Source of the DNA: Flectonema sp. DT1601
Lineage: Eukaryota; Euglenozoa; Diplonemea; Diplonemida; Diplonemidae
Length of the DNA stretch: 64,000 nucleotides
Reading direction: 5' to 3'
Assembly (NCBI GenBank): GCA_964019425.1
Contig: OZ025845.1
Coordinates: 1-64,000 of the forward strand
In this document: positions 1 through 9,025 of the stretch, in pieces
How positions within the stretch are numbered: the first letter of the stretch is position 1
Layout of the letters: the number at the start of each line of letters is the position of its first letter
The notes under the pieces: generated by a model
Told to the model about the DNA's origin: nothing
The model's database searches: none
The model's input: the letters and a program-made list of their open reading frames with translations, nothing else
Program-made: the position numbers and the translations under genes

Positions 1-1803
1 TGCTCACTACTTTCCTTCTCAGTCCATCGTGCCCCCAGGATGTCCATCTCATAATTATGATCAAAGATCACAGCTCCCCAGCCCTTCATGGAAGCGTCGA
101 CGAAGATCATCCTAGAATCATCATCATCATCATCTCTCTTCGTTTCCCCTACATGTACGTTCCCCTACATGTACGTTCCGTGTTGTTAGTACCTCCTTAG
201 ACCAGTTTGAAATTTCCTTCCTAACTGAGCTGGGGATGGGCACCACGTGTTCAGTCTGAACGACCCCACGGTTTAATGAATTCGTGACCCTGCGAAAAAA
301 CTTTAGCGCAAACCAGTATTTACCAGGATGTATGTGAGTAATTGCCGAAGCATGTAGGAGGCGACCAGCTAAGCTTTCGATCTTCTCCGCGGTGATGTTA
401 TCGAGGCAAGTATTAAGTATCCTCCTGCGTAGCTTTTCGGCGACGGCAACAGTACACCTAGTATGGTCAAACCTTACACCAAGAAAGTCGTATTCTTTAG
501 CGAGTTCCTGAGTTTCTTCTTGCTTCCAAGTCACGTTACAACGTCTCGCCACCTCATTTATTCTTGCTGTTGCCTCATTTACACACCCGAATGAGCCAGT
601 TATCCTGATATTGTCAACCCAAATATCGGTAACTACCCCCCGATATGTGAAAGCAGGCTTGGCAAATGTAGGATCGCCTGCAACAGTTGCTGTTAGAGAA
701 TGCATAATCTCAGGTGCCGCCATATGTCCCATCGGCAACCTGGTTAGCTCAAACCACTCCCCTCGCTCATCCTGGAATCTGAAATATTTCCTAGAGCGCT
801 CAGGTATGGAAACCTGGTAAAACCCCGTCTTCAAGTCCCATTGGGATGATGTCTCCCTCGTCACTTGAGAGAGGTACTGAGCAATGTGCTCCAAGGGAAC
901 CTTCGGCTTGTACCCGAGTTCGTGCATCATCAAGTTGGCCTCCTTCGTCCACAAGATGAATCGCTGCCGTGTTCCAGTTATCCGTTCTTCAAGTATTGTA
1001 AAGGGTATTGATTCCAATATCCCGGGGCTGCTTGTTTGGGTTGCAACCCCTGCCTCTACTAGCCGGCGTGCATGCTGAGACTCCCTATGACTCTTTTTAT
1101 ACTGATGGCTTTGGTGAGTACCTTGCCGACACGGGTTGAACGTAAGGTCCCATACCTCTTCAAACCTCCTGCGTGTCCCATCAGTCATCATCCGTTTTAC
1201 CTCTTGAACGTCAATGGTCCCCACTTCCTTTACGTGTAGAGGCGTCGCCCTCTCTTCCTCGGTTGAAGGGAGGCGAGTGGTCTTCGACTTCCGAGTGAAG
1301 TTCTGCATAAGTCTCCGCGCAGTTCTTGGAATTACAAATGTTGGGTTATGCGGCTTGTGTTCAGGGAGAGAGCCAGCGACCTGTCCGACCCTGCATATCT
1401 TAACGTCGTTTCTGATATCTGCTGGTTTGCCGTTTCGTGTTTGGCTAGTCGACTTATGAGCATCAGCGGAATAACTAATCCTGTCTGTTTCTTCTCGAAA
1501 ATGAACTTTATTGCACCGCGTTTTATGCTGTGAGCACTGTAATTTTCCATGCGAGAATCCTTCTTCCAAAGTCCTGTGAGCTTTGCAGTGTCGACTTTTG
1601 TTAAACGATCGAAGAATCCCAACCTCATGATGGCTCTGTATATCTCCTCCGTCCATCTTCCGGTGATTACCGCGAACCTTGAAGCCGTGTACGGATTCTC
1701 CCTCTTTCCCTTCGGAATCTGGTTCCAGTCCACAATTACTGTTAAAGGGTCGCATTGAATGGCGCCGCGACCTCCCCCCAGCGAGACATTGTTTTCCAGG
1801 CAA
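1..1803 (-). pseudogene. DIRS-type reverse transcriptase-RNase H, broken by a small duplication and cut by the window edge
   Basis: The main ORF runs 1803 to 130 (557 codons). Its first third overlaps the recombinase and may not be used. The RT core shows motif A (WDLKTGFYQV, near 840-810), motif B (RLPMGHMAAP, near 745-715) and motif C in the variant form DIWVDNIRI (near 632-606), followed by a thumb-type LGVRFD. The frame then ends in a run of TGA codons. From about base 122 down to base 1 another frame encodes DASMKGWGAV, the first catalytic strand of a retroelement RNase H. The two frames are separated by a tandem duplication of 16 bp (144-175). Taking one copy away would make them continuous, so the lesion looks recent. 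The enzyme would copy element RNA and degrade the template. Confidence 0.8.
144..175. repeat. 16-bp tandem duplication that breaks the RT-RNase H frame
   Basis: Bases 144-159 (ttcccctacatgtacg) are repeated exactly at 160-175. Sixteen is not a multiple of three, and the reading frame changes exactly here. The perfect identity of the copies suggests a recent event. Confidence 0.9.
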
Positions 1804-2299
1804 TCATTGCGGCGGTTGAAACCCCTAGCTCCTGTGTTTGACACCATTCTTCCAGGATTCCCCTTGGGATCGGAGTTGCTTGTGACTCGGGCACCGTAGC
1901 ACCGTCTGCCCTTAGGGCCACCTGAAGGCTCCTGAGGGGTTGGTTTTCCATCCCGAGGTGTTTCATAATACCCGACAATGCCTTTGCGTAGTTTAGTAAA
2001 CTTTGTGACTTCGCCCCTGTAGCGGTTACGAATAAGACCGCAGAATTTGCATCCATGGGTAGGCTCCTGTCGGTGACCCACTTCACATACCTCGACCATA
2101 ATCGTTTTCTCTGGTCGATGGTAGACACCGCCCACATCTTTCTTACGATGGCGCGTACCCGCTTCTCTGCTGCCTTTATGGTGACTTCGTCTTCTGATTG
2201 AGTCCTTCTTGTTGGTCTGCGTTGCAAGATCTGTAAAGTTGCTTGCTCCATTATTCCTTTTCCTTTGACCAACTCGTCTTGCCGCATTTTGGCGATCAT
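1332..2299 (-). pseudogene. DIRS-type tyrosine recombinase with a frame change
   Basis: The N-terminal part (2299 to about 1750) holds a core-binding-like helical region and the first catalytic arginine in the context MSRWGEVA, then meets TAA at 1744-1742. The C-terminal part lies in the -1 frame. It contains HSIKRGA (the H-x-x-R motif), ISRLAKHE, and the tyrosine context TTLRYAG, ending at 1332. The enzyme would integrate circular element DNA using a covalent 3'-phosphotyrosine intermediate. The two frames meet at the sequence ACCCTTTAACAG. A one-base deletion or a programmed -1 shift would both explain it. Other damage in this copy favours mutation. Confidence 0.75.
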
Positions 2300-2407
2300 G
2301 CTCCCGGTTTTTTTGCTTAATAAAGTTATACTTGGCCGGGTCCAAGTAAACTTCCTTTCCCGTACTGCGATTCAATTTTTCCGCACCTGCTGGGGCCAAC
2401 GGCCTGG

Positions 2408-2471
2408 ACCTAAAAAAGCCTTCGTTGGCTTTGGTTTCGACCTAAAAAAGCCTTCGTTGGCTTTGGTTTCG
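2408..2471. repeat. 32-bp tandem duplication at the gag 3' end
   Basis: A 32-bp unit at 2408-2439 is repeated exactly at 2440-2471, just where the gag frame ends. It changes the gag C-terminus and may have separated gag from downstream coding sequence. It is the second exact tandem duplication in this element. Confidence 0.85.
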
Positions 2472-3750
2472 GGGTCCAGGTGTTCTTATTTTTCTTCGAA
2501 GCTTTTTGAATTGACCTGTCGATGTAGTCGTGTTGATTGGCTTCCATTTCCGTCAATACATCGCTGAGCCTGGCCCCCCGTACAACATATCCTTGTTGTA
2601 CACGAAGCAGCGATAGACTCCTATTTCCCAAGCTAACCATTTCAGGCATCCCCTCCCAGGAGTTTACCTGTTCTGCCACCCTAATCCAGTCTACAAGCAT
2701 TTCGAAATATGCGAGTAGTACTCGGTCACCTGGTTTGACGGTGGTACAACCGTTGGTGTATTTAAAACGCAAGTCTCTAATGAGACCGGTCGCGTCCTCC
2801 TCAATGGCATCTTTCCATTGTAAGACATCCTTCGAGTCCTCGATTCTCTTAGTTGTAAAGAAAACCTTCGTTTGTGTTGGGGACGTCTGTAATGTGGGAG
2901 CATCCTCCGGAACATTTCTGTTTGCAATTGCCGTCAGCCTGTCCACTCGTTCGTCCGAAGCGGCAGATTGTTCGAGCCCCGTCACCGATTGAGAGGTAGA
3001 CCTCTTCGCGGCATTCTCCAAACTCTTCAAGATCCTGTCGATCTTTTTATCCTGGGCTACAGCCATTTCACGATTTTCGGTAATGGCCCCCCGCATCTTC
3101 GCCATCTCCGAATGTTGATCCCTGATCGCTGAATCAGTCATCCCAGCCAAATTGCTTGTATTCTGGCCTTGGCGAGATAATTCGTCGGCAATAATGGCGT
3201 GTCCCTGCTCCAATGCCTGTTGACGGTTTCTCACGTTAACAGTTTCATGCTCCAATACAGTCTGTCTCTGCCCCGCTGAATTCAAAGCTTGCGAGGTAAC
3301 TTGTTCAAGAACCGCTTGCCTCTGCACGGTGTTTGATACCACTTGGCTCGCACCCTCCATAACATGGTGAAACTCCGTACGGGAGACGGGTAAACCCTCC
3401 GTCACCCCACATGCTCGTAGCATTTCATCGAATCTCTGCACATTCCTGTTTCGCAGATGTGAGAGCATAACTTCCTTTGGCCTCATCGCTATTCCTTGCA
3501 ACGAGTCTCTCGAAACACCCAGGAAGGCCATCAACATATCATTAATGATGCTCTCAGCTTGATGCTGTACACACCATCCCCCTAAGTTCATTCTTACGTC
3601 ATCCATTTTGTATGTACCTCGTTTTAACTCCTCTTCGCCGAAAGTGCTTTTCCAAGCATCTTCCAAACTTGAAGGAAATCTAAAATCGTACGTACTTATT
3701 ACAGTCGAGGGGGATGGTTGGTCGATTATCATAGGCGTTTGTTGATCCAT
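2410..3750 (-). CDS. DIRS-like gag (ORF1) protein
   Basis: This is a 446-codon ORF beginning with ATG at 3750, the first gene of the DIRS-like element. I assign it as gag from its position ahead of the recombinase and RT, its length, and a heptad-rich middle (residues about 130-290, many Q, E and A) that looks like a coiled coil used for particle assembly. The N-terminus has a YDFRFPSSLEDAW motif, matched by YDFEFPSALAEAW in the ORF at 6071-7522. The C-terminus is basic and is altered by a 32-bp duplication. No zinc knuckle is visible. The function as nucleocapsid protein is inferred from context. Confidence 0.72.
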   Translation of the reverse strand: MDQQTPMIIDQPSPSTVISTYDFRFPSSLEDAWKSTFGEEELKRGTYKMDDVRMNLGGWCVQHQAESIINDMLMAFLGVSRDSLQGIAMRPKEVMLSHLRNRNVQRFDEMLRACGVTEGLPVSRTEFHHVMEGASQVVSNTVQRQAVLEQVTSQALNSAGQRQTVLEHETVNVRNRQQALEQGHAIIADELSRQGQNTSNLAGMTDSAIRDQHSEMAKMRGAITENREMAVAQDKKIDRILKSLENAAKRSTSQSVTGLEQSAASDERVDRLTAIANRNVPEDAPTLQTSPTQTKVFFTTKRIEDSKDVLQWKDAIEEDATGLIRDLRFKYTNGCTTVKPGDRVLLAYFEMLVDWIRVAEQVNSWEGMPEMVSLGNRSLSLLRVQQGYVVRGARLSDVLTEMEANQHDYIDRSIQKASKKNKNTWTPKPKPTKAFLGRNQSQRRLF

Positions 3751-4025
3751 TTTAAATTATTAAATTAATTTAAAGATGCAAGAATGCCTGGAAAGGCAGA
3801 TAGGCATAAACGAATCAATCGTAATGCACTATAAAAAGGATGGAAGAAACAAATGGTCGTATTATACTATAGGCTCGACGAATCAATCATGTTGCACTAT
3901 AATAAAATAAATGGTAAGACTGCTCACATTAAGAACTGATAAGACAATGGATTGCTACATAGAAATTTGTATCATAAGAATAAAGTGGTGAACTACAGCG
4001 CTGATCCTGAGAGATTCCCATATTG
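3751..4025. other. AT-rich flank upstream of the DIRS gag, with two near-identical 25-base direct repeats
   Basis: This untranslated stretch lies between the gag start and the first 8-mer array. A segment reading acgaatcaatc..tgcactataa occurs near 3810 and again near 3879 with few differences. It may be part of the element's leader or terminal repeat. I see no gene. Confidence 0.4.
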
Positions 4026-4602
4026 GTGTTAGGGTTTGCGGGTTTGCGGGTTTGCGGGTTTGCGGGTTTGCGGGTTTGCGGGTTTGCGGGTTTGCGGGTT
4101 TGCGGGTTTGCGGGTTTGCGGGTTTGCGGGTTTGCGGGTTTGCGGGTTTGCGGGTTTGCGGGTTTGCGGGTTTGCGGGTTTGCGGGTTTGCGGGTTTGCG
4201 GGTTTGCGGGTTTGCGGGTTTGCGGGTTTGCGGGTTTGCGGGTTTGCGGGTTTGCGGGTTTGCGGGTTTGCGGGTTTGCGGGTTTGCGGGTTTGCGGGTT
4301 TGCGGGTTTGCGGGTTTGCGGGTTTGCGGGTTTGCGGGTTTGCGGGTTTGCGGGTTTGCGGGTTTGCGGGTTTGCGGGTTTGCGGGTTTGCGGGTTTGCG
4401 GGTTTGCGGGTTTGCGGGTTTGCGGGTTTGCGGGTTTGCGGGTTTGCGGGTTTGCGGGTTTGCGGGTTTGCGGGTTTGCGGGTTTGCGGGTTTGCGGGTT
4501 TGCGGGTTTGCGGGTTTGCGGGTTTGCGGGTTTGCGGGTTTGCGGGTTTGCGGGTTTGCGGGTTTGCGGGTTTGCGGGTTTGCGGGTTTGCGGGTTTGCG
4601 GG
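4026..4602 (+). repeat. GGTTTGCG octamer array 1 (about 71 units)
   Basis: The octamer GGTTTGCG repeats head to tail for about 575 bases without an obvious variant unit. The plus strand carries regularly spaced GGG runs separated by TTTGC, a spacing compatible with G-quadruplex folding. Eight bases per unit and no stop in any frame explain the long low-complexity open frames here (ANPQTRKP on one strand, GFAGLRVC on the other). They are not genes. Confidence 0.97.
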
Positions 4603-5110
4603 GAACCGCTCGGCATTCTCAGTGAAGTACTGTTGAAAAGGAAAAGTCATAAAGGAGAGTCTGATAAAAACAATCACACGAATTAACCACATAACAAGAT
4701 ACTAGCATCATAAGCCTCATGTCGTCTTAGCTTTCCCATTTTCTCAGCTGAATAAAATGATGATGAGAAAGACAAAGGAGAACCAAGTTAACACGAAGCA
4801 ACTCATTCACGAAGGGGTAATGGGAAAACGGCACCGCATGCTTGTACAATTGCATGTTCGACCACGGCCTAAAATCGGCCGGGGGAAAGGTTGGCACCGT
4901 CACAGGGGTAGGGCGGGTGGGAAAACGCTTTGCGTTAAGACCCTTCCTAGCCTGAATAAATGAGTACAATGAAATAATGATAAGAGAACAGTAAAATGAT
5001 AAATCTGAAATAATAACAAGAGAACAAAAATGATACTTAAACAACATTTAATGTTGATCAATGAAAAGGAAAATATTATAAGAGTATATCGTACTTCACT
5101 TGCCTTTTGT
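4603..5110. other. Unique spacer between octamer arrays 1 and 2
   Basis: About 500 bases with no convincing ORF or RNA gene. The segment 4860-4960 is GC-rich between AT-rich flanks. It could be a remnant of a retroelement leader or tail, but nothing diagnostic is visible. Confidence 0.4.
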
Positions 5111-5991
5111 GCAGTTCCCAGTCTGAGTGTTGGTTTGCGGGTTTGCGGGTTTGCGGGTTTGCGGGTTTGCGGGTTTGCGGGTTTGCGGGTTTGCGGGTTT
5201 GCGGGTTTGCGGGTTTGCGGGTTTGCGGGTTTGCGGGTTTGCGGGTTTGCGGGTTTGCGGGTTTGCGGGTTTGCGGGTTTGCGGGTTTGCGGGTTTGTGG
5301 GTTTGCGGGTTTGCGGGTTTGCGGGTTTGCGGGTTTGCGGGTTTGCGGGTTTGCGGGTTTGCGGGTTTGCGGGTTTGCGGGTTTGCGGGTTTGCGGGTTT
5401 GCGGGTTTGCGGGTTTGCGGGTTTGCGGGTTTGCGGGTTTGCGGGTTTGCGGGTTTGCGGGTTTGCGGGTTTGCGGGTTTGCGGGTTTGCGGGTTTGCGG
5501 GTTTGCGGGTTTGCGGGTTTGCGGGTTTGCGGGTTTGCGGGTTTGCGGGTTTGCGGGTTTGCGGGTTTGCGGGTTTGCGGGTTTGCGGGTTTGCGGGTTT
5601 GCGGGTTTGCGGGTTTGCGGGTTTGCGGGTTTGCGGGTTTGCGGGTTTGCGGGTTTGCGGGTTTGCGGGTTTGCGGGTTTGCGGGTTTGCGGGTTTGCGG
5701 GTTTGCGGGTTTGCGGGTTTGCGGGTTTGCGGGTTTGCGGGTTTGCGGGTTTGCGGGTTTGCGGGTTTGCGGGTTTGCGGGTTTGCGGGTTTGCGGGTTT
5801 GCGGGTTTGCGGGTTTGCGGGTTTGCGGGTTTGCGGGTTTGCGGGTTTGCGGGTTTGCGGGTTTGCGGGTTTGCGGGTTTGCGGGTTTGCGGGTTTGCGG
5901 GTTTGCGGGTTTGCGGGTTTGCAGTTCCCAGTCTGAGTGTTGGTTTGCGGGTTTGCGGGTTTGCGGGTTTGCGGGTTTGCGGGTTTGCGGG
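5111..5991 (+). repeat. GGTTTGCG octamer array 2 (about 99 + 6 units) with a duplicated 21-base leader
   Basis: A leader, cagttcccagtctgagtgtt, at 5111-5130 is followed by about 99 octamers. The same leader recurs at 5922-5941, followed by about six more octamers. In the long part I saw one variant unit (GTTTGTGG near 5296). Orientation is the same as in array 1. The repeated leader shows that leader plus array behaves as a duplicating block. Confidence 0.95.
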
Positions 5992-6070
5992 ATGCCCGGC
6001 GAACCCTTTGTAGCTGTAGTCACTACCACTGGGTGCCCACACCCGCCGGACCCTTGTCTTGGGGACATCC

Positions 6071-7522
6071 TCATAACGCTGCCAACCAGTGCCCCGTAGC
6101 TGGCTGGTTTTGTGGGGGCAAGGATTCATTTTCCCCTGCCCAACTGCCCGTTTTTTGAACTTGGAACATACGCCCTTGGAGGAGCAGCCGGTGGCCCCTT
6201 ATGGGTCGCCCCCGCCCCTTCGACACTTTCTGCGCTGCCTTCCTTGCCTGCGCTGTCGACGGGGTATCCCTCGCAGCATCAAGGGTTTCGTAGTATGCTT
6301 CAGCTCCCCGCGGCCCGTTCTCTGTGCGCAGCAGCTGCCACTCCATCATCTGGTGTAGTGCCGCTATGGCCCCTTCCGTACCTCCCAAAACAGCCCTCTC
6401 AACTGCATTCGCAAGCCTCTTCACTACCTCACTCGCAACTGCCCCAGAGCCCCCGGAATACCTCTCAACAATCGCGCGCCTCAGCAGCGAACGGCACACG
6501 TCATCACGCTCCGCATATCCCAGCCACAACTCCGCATTCCTCGCGATGCCCTCAACAGGTGCATGCGACGCGGCAATTTCCGGGTTCCAATGCTGCACCG
6601 ACCAGCCCCCTGCCCTGAACTCCTCTGGTGTGAGGCGCCACAGCCCACTGTCGTTGTGCAAGACTGCAATCGTCACATCAGCCGGTGCCACGCAGACAAC
6701 AATCCCTCTTGAGCCTCCGTCCGTAACCTTGGAGCCTACCACCATGCTTGGAGGAAAACCTTCTGTTACCTGTGGCTTTGTTGCAGCTTGCTGGATCGCT
6801 GCCGTAATGGAGCTCATCATTGAGTCCTGATCCGTCCTAACCGGCGGTGGCCCTTGTGGAACAACTTGCGGCCTTCCCATACCTGCCTTCAGGGTTTCAA
6901 TCTCACCTTCCAGTCGCGCCATCACGGACTGCTGCTGCTGAACGAACCCCTGCATCATCTCCTCCATCCGTGTCTGGCGGGACTCCGCTTCCGTCATGTG
7001 CCGCCTTGTCGATTGCGCACCGCGATGTAGATCCGCAAACGCCTGACCAGCCTCGCTCCTCAGTCCTTGGATTTTCTCTTCGCCTTGGCGTAAGCTCTCA
7101 GCCGTTGCCTTCCTCAACACATCAGTCGTGTCGACGCGCAAACTCTCCATTGCATCCGCAGCTTCATCATGGGTCACCAGGCGGTTCGAATCCCCCGAAG
7201 CCAGGCGACTGCTTGCCTTCGCAGCCCGCTCCGCAACGCCGGCCCTATTCACCGAAGACATCATTGCCAACACTACCAACATCTTTTTGATTGAAACTTT
7301 TTCAATCGCTGCATACTGTACCCCAAGGCAAAGGGCAACAGTAAGCCTAACCAGGCTCTGCAACTCCCTATCGGACTCCAACAAAGCCAAGTCAACTGGT
7401 ATTGGTACAAGCTTCACCAACTTCACCAAGTCAACATGCTGTCTTTGCGGAACTTCTCCGACCCTCCGTCCCCATGCCTCAGCTAATGCTGACGGGAACT
7501 CGAAATCGTAGCTTTTTGCCAT
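6071..7522 (-). CDS. Second DIRS-like gag protein
   Basis: This is an ATG-initiated ORF of 483 codons, GC-richer than the host genes. The N-terminus (residues 5-20, YDFEFPSALAEAW) matches the N-terminus of the gag at 2410-3750. Both then have a helical region and a Q/E/A-rich coiled-coil-like middle, so I read it as gag of a related DIRS-like family. Residues about 255-310 (VGSKVTDGGSRGIVV...) look like a small beta domain. In the last 40 codons an overlapping frame (near 6195-6000) carries CSSKGVCSKFKKR and stays open into the octamer array, so the true C-terminus is uncertain. No recombinase or RT belonging to it is present. Confidence 0.6.
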   Translation of the reverse strand: MAKSYDFEFPSALAEAWGRRVGEVPQRQHVDLVKLVKLVPIPVDLALLESDRELQSLVRLTVALCLGVQYAAIEKVSIKKMLVVLAMMSSVNRAGVAERAAKASSRLASGDSNRLVTHDEAADAMESLRVDTTDVLRKATAESLRQGEEKIQGLRSEAGQAFADLHRGAQSTRRHMTEAESRQTRMEEMMQGFVQQQQSVMARLEGEIETLKAGMGRPQVVPQGPPPVRTDQDSMMSSITAAIQQAATKPQVTEGFPPSMVVGSKVTDGGSRGIVVCVAPADVTIAVLHNDSGLWRLTPEEFRAGGWSVQHWNPEIAASHAPVEGIARNAELWLGYAERDDVCRSLLRRAIVERYSGGSGAVASEVVKRLANAVERAVLGGTEGAIAALHQMMEWQLLRTENGPRGAEAYYETLDAARDTPSTAQARKAAQKVSKGRGRPIRGHRLLLQGRMFQVQKTGSWAGENESLPPQNQPATGHWLAAL

Positions 7523-7701
7523 TTAAAAAACAAAAAAGTTGTTTTCTTTAAAGCAAAGCCAGCCAAACCTGAAAGTAGAAAGAACAATATTCACCAGAGA
7601 ATAACGGCGAAATAAAGTAAAATCTCTTTACAAGAAGTCGGCGCCAAGCGCTAAATCAAGGCTGTGATATCGCTATGCCATTTGAGCTGTTCCCTGTAAA
7701 G
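7523..7701. other. AT-rich leader of the second DIRS-like gag
   Basis: About 180 non-coding bases separate the gag start from the next octamer array. I recognised no terminal repeat or promoter. Confidence 0.35.
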
Positions 7702-7798
7702 GTGAGGTTTGCGGGTTTGCGGGTTTGCGGGTTTGCGGGTTTGCGGGTTTGCGGGTTTGCGGGTTTGCGGGTTTGCGGGTTTGCGGGTTTGCGGGTTT
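7702..7798 (+). repeat. GGTTTGCG octamer array 3 (about 12 units)
   Basis: A short array of the same octamer in the same orientation as the other two. It is preceded by a leader (ctgttccctgtaaaggtgag) that resembles the leaders of the other arrays. On its right it joins the retroelement ORF fragment at 7799-8191 with no spacer. Confidence 0.95.
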
Positions 7799-8191
7799 AA
7801 CCACCCTCAATCCAATCTTGCCATGTATGATAGTGAGTCCATGGCAGAGGTCATGTTGGGCTTTAAGTATGCCAACTGCCTCTTCGTTTGTTGTCTTGCG
7901 GTCCAGCCACACTGTGGTGTACTGAGTGGGTGTCTGTCCCGCCACTGATTTAATCCGGAAATAAACATTTCCTATTCCGGAGTTTCTTAAAAGTGCGACA
8001 GCTGCTTCCACATCGTTTGGGAGAACAGTGAGTTCTACGAAGTCTTTGCCAACGTATCTGTAGGAGCGTTGATCGACTCTTCCGTGTTGTGCCACAACAG
8101 CTTTGACAATTGCTGTTACAGCTGCCGGGTTTTGGACCTGTGACTTGGTCAACTCTTTAGTTGTTATCCACGCAATTAATTCGTGGGTCAC
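7799..8191 (-). pseudogene. Fragment of a non-LTR ORF1 (gag-like) protein
   Basis: The frame runs 8191 to 7673, but the last third is the translated octamer array. The unique part (about 130 residues) has the pattern VELTVLPNDVEAAVALLRNSGIG, then TTVWLDRKTTNEEAVG, then GLTIIHGKIGLRV. ORF1 of the LRR-inserted element has the same order: VTVMLRVKVAEVKNFLRESG, then AAVIWLPKDETLG, then GLGLVVNEHGLGLRV. I infer a diverged, truncated ORF1 of a third related family, ended by the octamer array. No reverse transcriptase accompanies it. The similarity is judged by eye. Confidence 0.5.
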
Positions 8192-8225
8192 CTTGTGTTG
8201 AAGCCGCAGCCGGTGATCTTTCTAG

Positions 8226-8264
8226 CTAAATAAATAAATAAATAAATAAAAAAAAGAAAAAAAA
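8226..8264. repeat. AAAT-rich simple repeat
   Basis: About five TAAA units are followed by two adenine runs, just upstream of the tRNA-like sequence. It could be an old retroelement tail or a simple microsatellite. Confidence 0.8.
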
Positions 8265-8267
8265 TGT

Positions 8268-8340
8268 GGCTACATAGCTCAATTGATAGAACGCCGGTCT
8301 GAAAGAATGGCGGTCGAGGGTTCAAAACCCGCTGACGGCG
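8268..8340 (+). tRNA. tRNA-Phe(GAA)-like sequence, degenerate
   Basis: The order TAGCTCAATTGATAGAAC (A-box and D-arm), an anticodon loop CTGAAAG with anticodon GAA, and GGGTTCAAAACCC (B-box and T-arm), then a T run, follows a tRNA. Pairing is imperfect: only about four of seven acceptor pairs form, and the D, anticodon and T stems each have a mismatch. It is probably a tRNA pseudogene or tRNA-derived sequence. Confidence 0.5.
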
Positions 8341-8376
8341 GTTTTTGTTTGGTGCTCAGTTTCGGTGGCAAATTAC

Positions 8377-9025
8377 CTAAATGGAATTTTGAACCTCCAC
8401 CCCTGCCAATCGCCTCAGAACAAGAAAGTCAAGAGTTATGATTTGTAAACAATCAGACAAGAAATACTCACCAATAGTGGTGACACTACTAAGAACAGAA
8501 AGGTCAAGAAAAGTAATTTGTGGACAAGAATACAAAAAGTTATACCCAATACTGGTGACACTACTAAGACCAGAAAGGTCAAGAGCAGTAATTGACGAAT
8601 AATACAAGAAACCTTCTGAGATGACTGTGATGTCGGAATTAGAATTGCGGAAAGAAATCCGTTCGGCTTCTGAAGGCAACAAACCACCGTTAACAGTGAG
8701 GCAACCATCTTCTGAGAATGTCGGGGTGTCAAGGTACAAGTATTCCCCATTGTGGATTCCAAGCCAACGTAGCAGTTTCTCACGCTTCGAATCATCAACA
8801 AACCAGCTTTTTCCAAATACCCGAAACTGCTTCTCCCACATTTCCATCTCGCTGTCTGCAATCACTCCATGATTTGCGAGCCGCTCTGTTTCACAAAGGA
8901 CATCACCAGCAAACGTGAGTTCAACTTCCTCCGCATCGAGCCGCTGCCCTCAACACTTCACACACAAGGGACTCACCACCAGCCGTGGGGAGTTCCAAGT
9001 TCGGGTACGTCACAAAAACCAGCAT
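8377..9025 (-). pseudogene. Broken second copy of the ubiquitin-like/LRR gene
   Basis: From the ATG at 9025 (MLVFVTYPN...) this copies the first third of the gene starting at 26868, and the upstream sequence is also shared (about 9026-9115 with 26869-26960). Compared with that gene it lacks about 14 bases near 8940, which shifts the frame, and about 12 bases near 8983. Below the deletion a frame of 162 codons stays open (8865 to 8377), covering the end of the ubiquitin-like domain and about three LRR units that diverge before the copy stops. It is a truncated, probably non-functional tandem duplicate. Confidence 0.75.

Larger units (their letters stand above)
1..3760 (-). mobile_element. DIRS-like tyrosine-recombinase retrotransposon, left end outside the window
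   Basis: Read on the minus strand, the order is a gag-like ORF (3750 to 2410), a tyrosine recombinase (2299 to 1332), and a reverse transcriptase that overlaps the recombinase and runs into an RNase H domain leaving the window at base 1. A recombinase overlapping a reverse transcriptase, with no DDE integrase, is the arrangement of DIRS-type elements. The copy is decayed: the recombinase is split by a frame change, the RT-RNase H by a 16-bp duplication, and the gag end carries a 32-bp duplication. No terminal repeats were recognised, and the far end is missing, so the exact limits are unknown. Confidence 0.82.

Noticed and set aside
4023-6129. Long open frames on both strands with ANPQTRKP or GFAGLRVC repeats
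   Set aside because: They arise because an 8-base repeat without stops stays open in all frames. Codon use is meaningless and the frames run across unrelated sequence.
7175-7200. tRNA B-box-like GGTTCGAATCC
   Set aside because: It lies inside the gag coding sequence with no A-box or stems around it.
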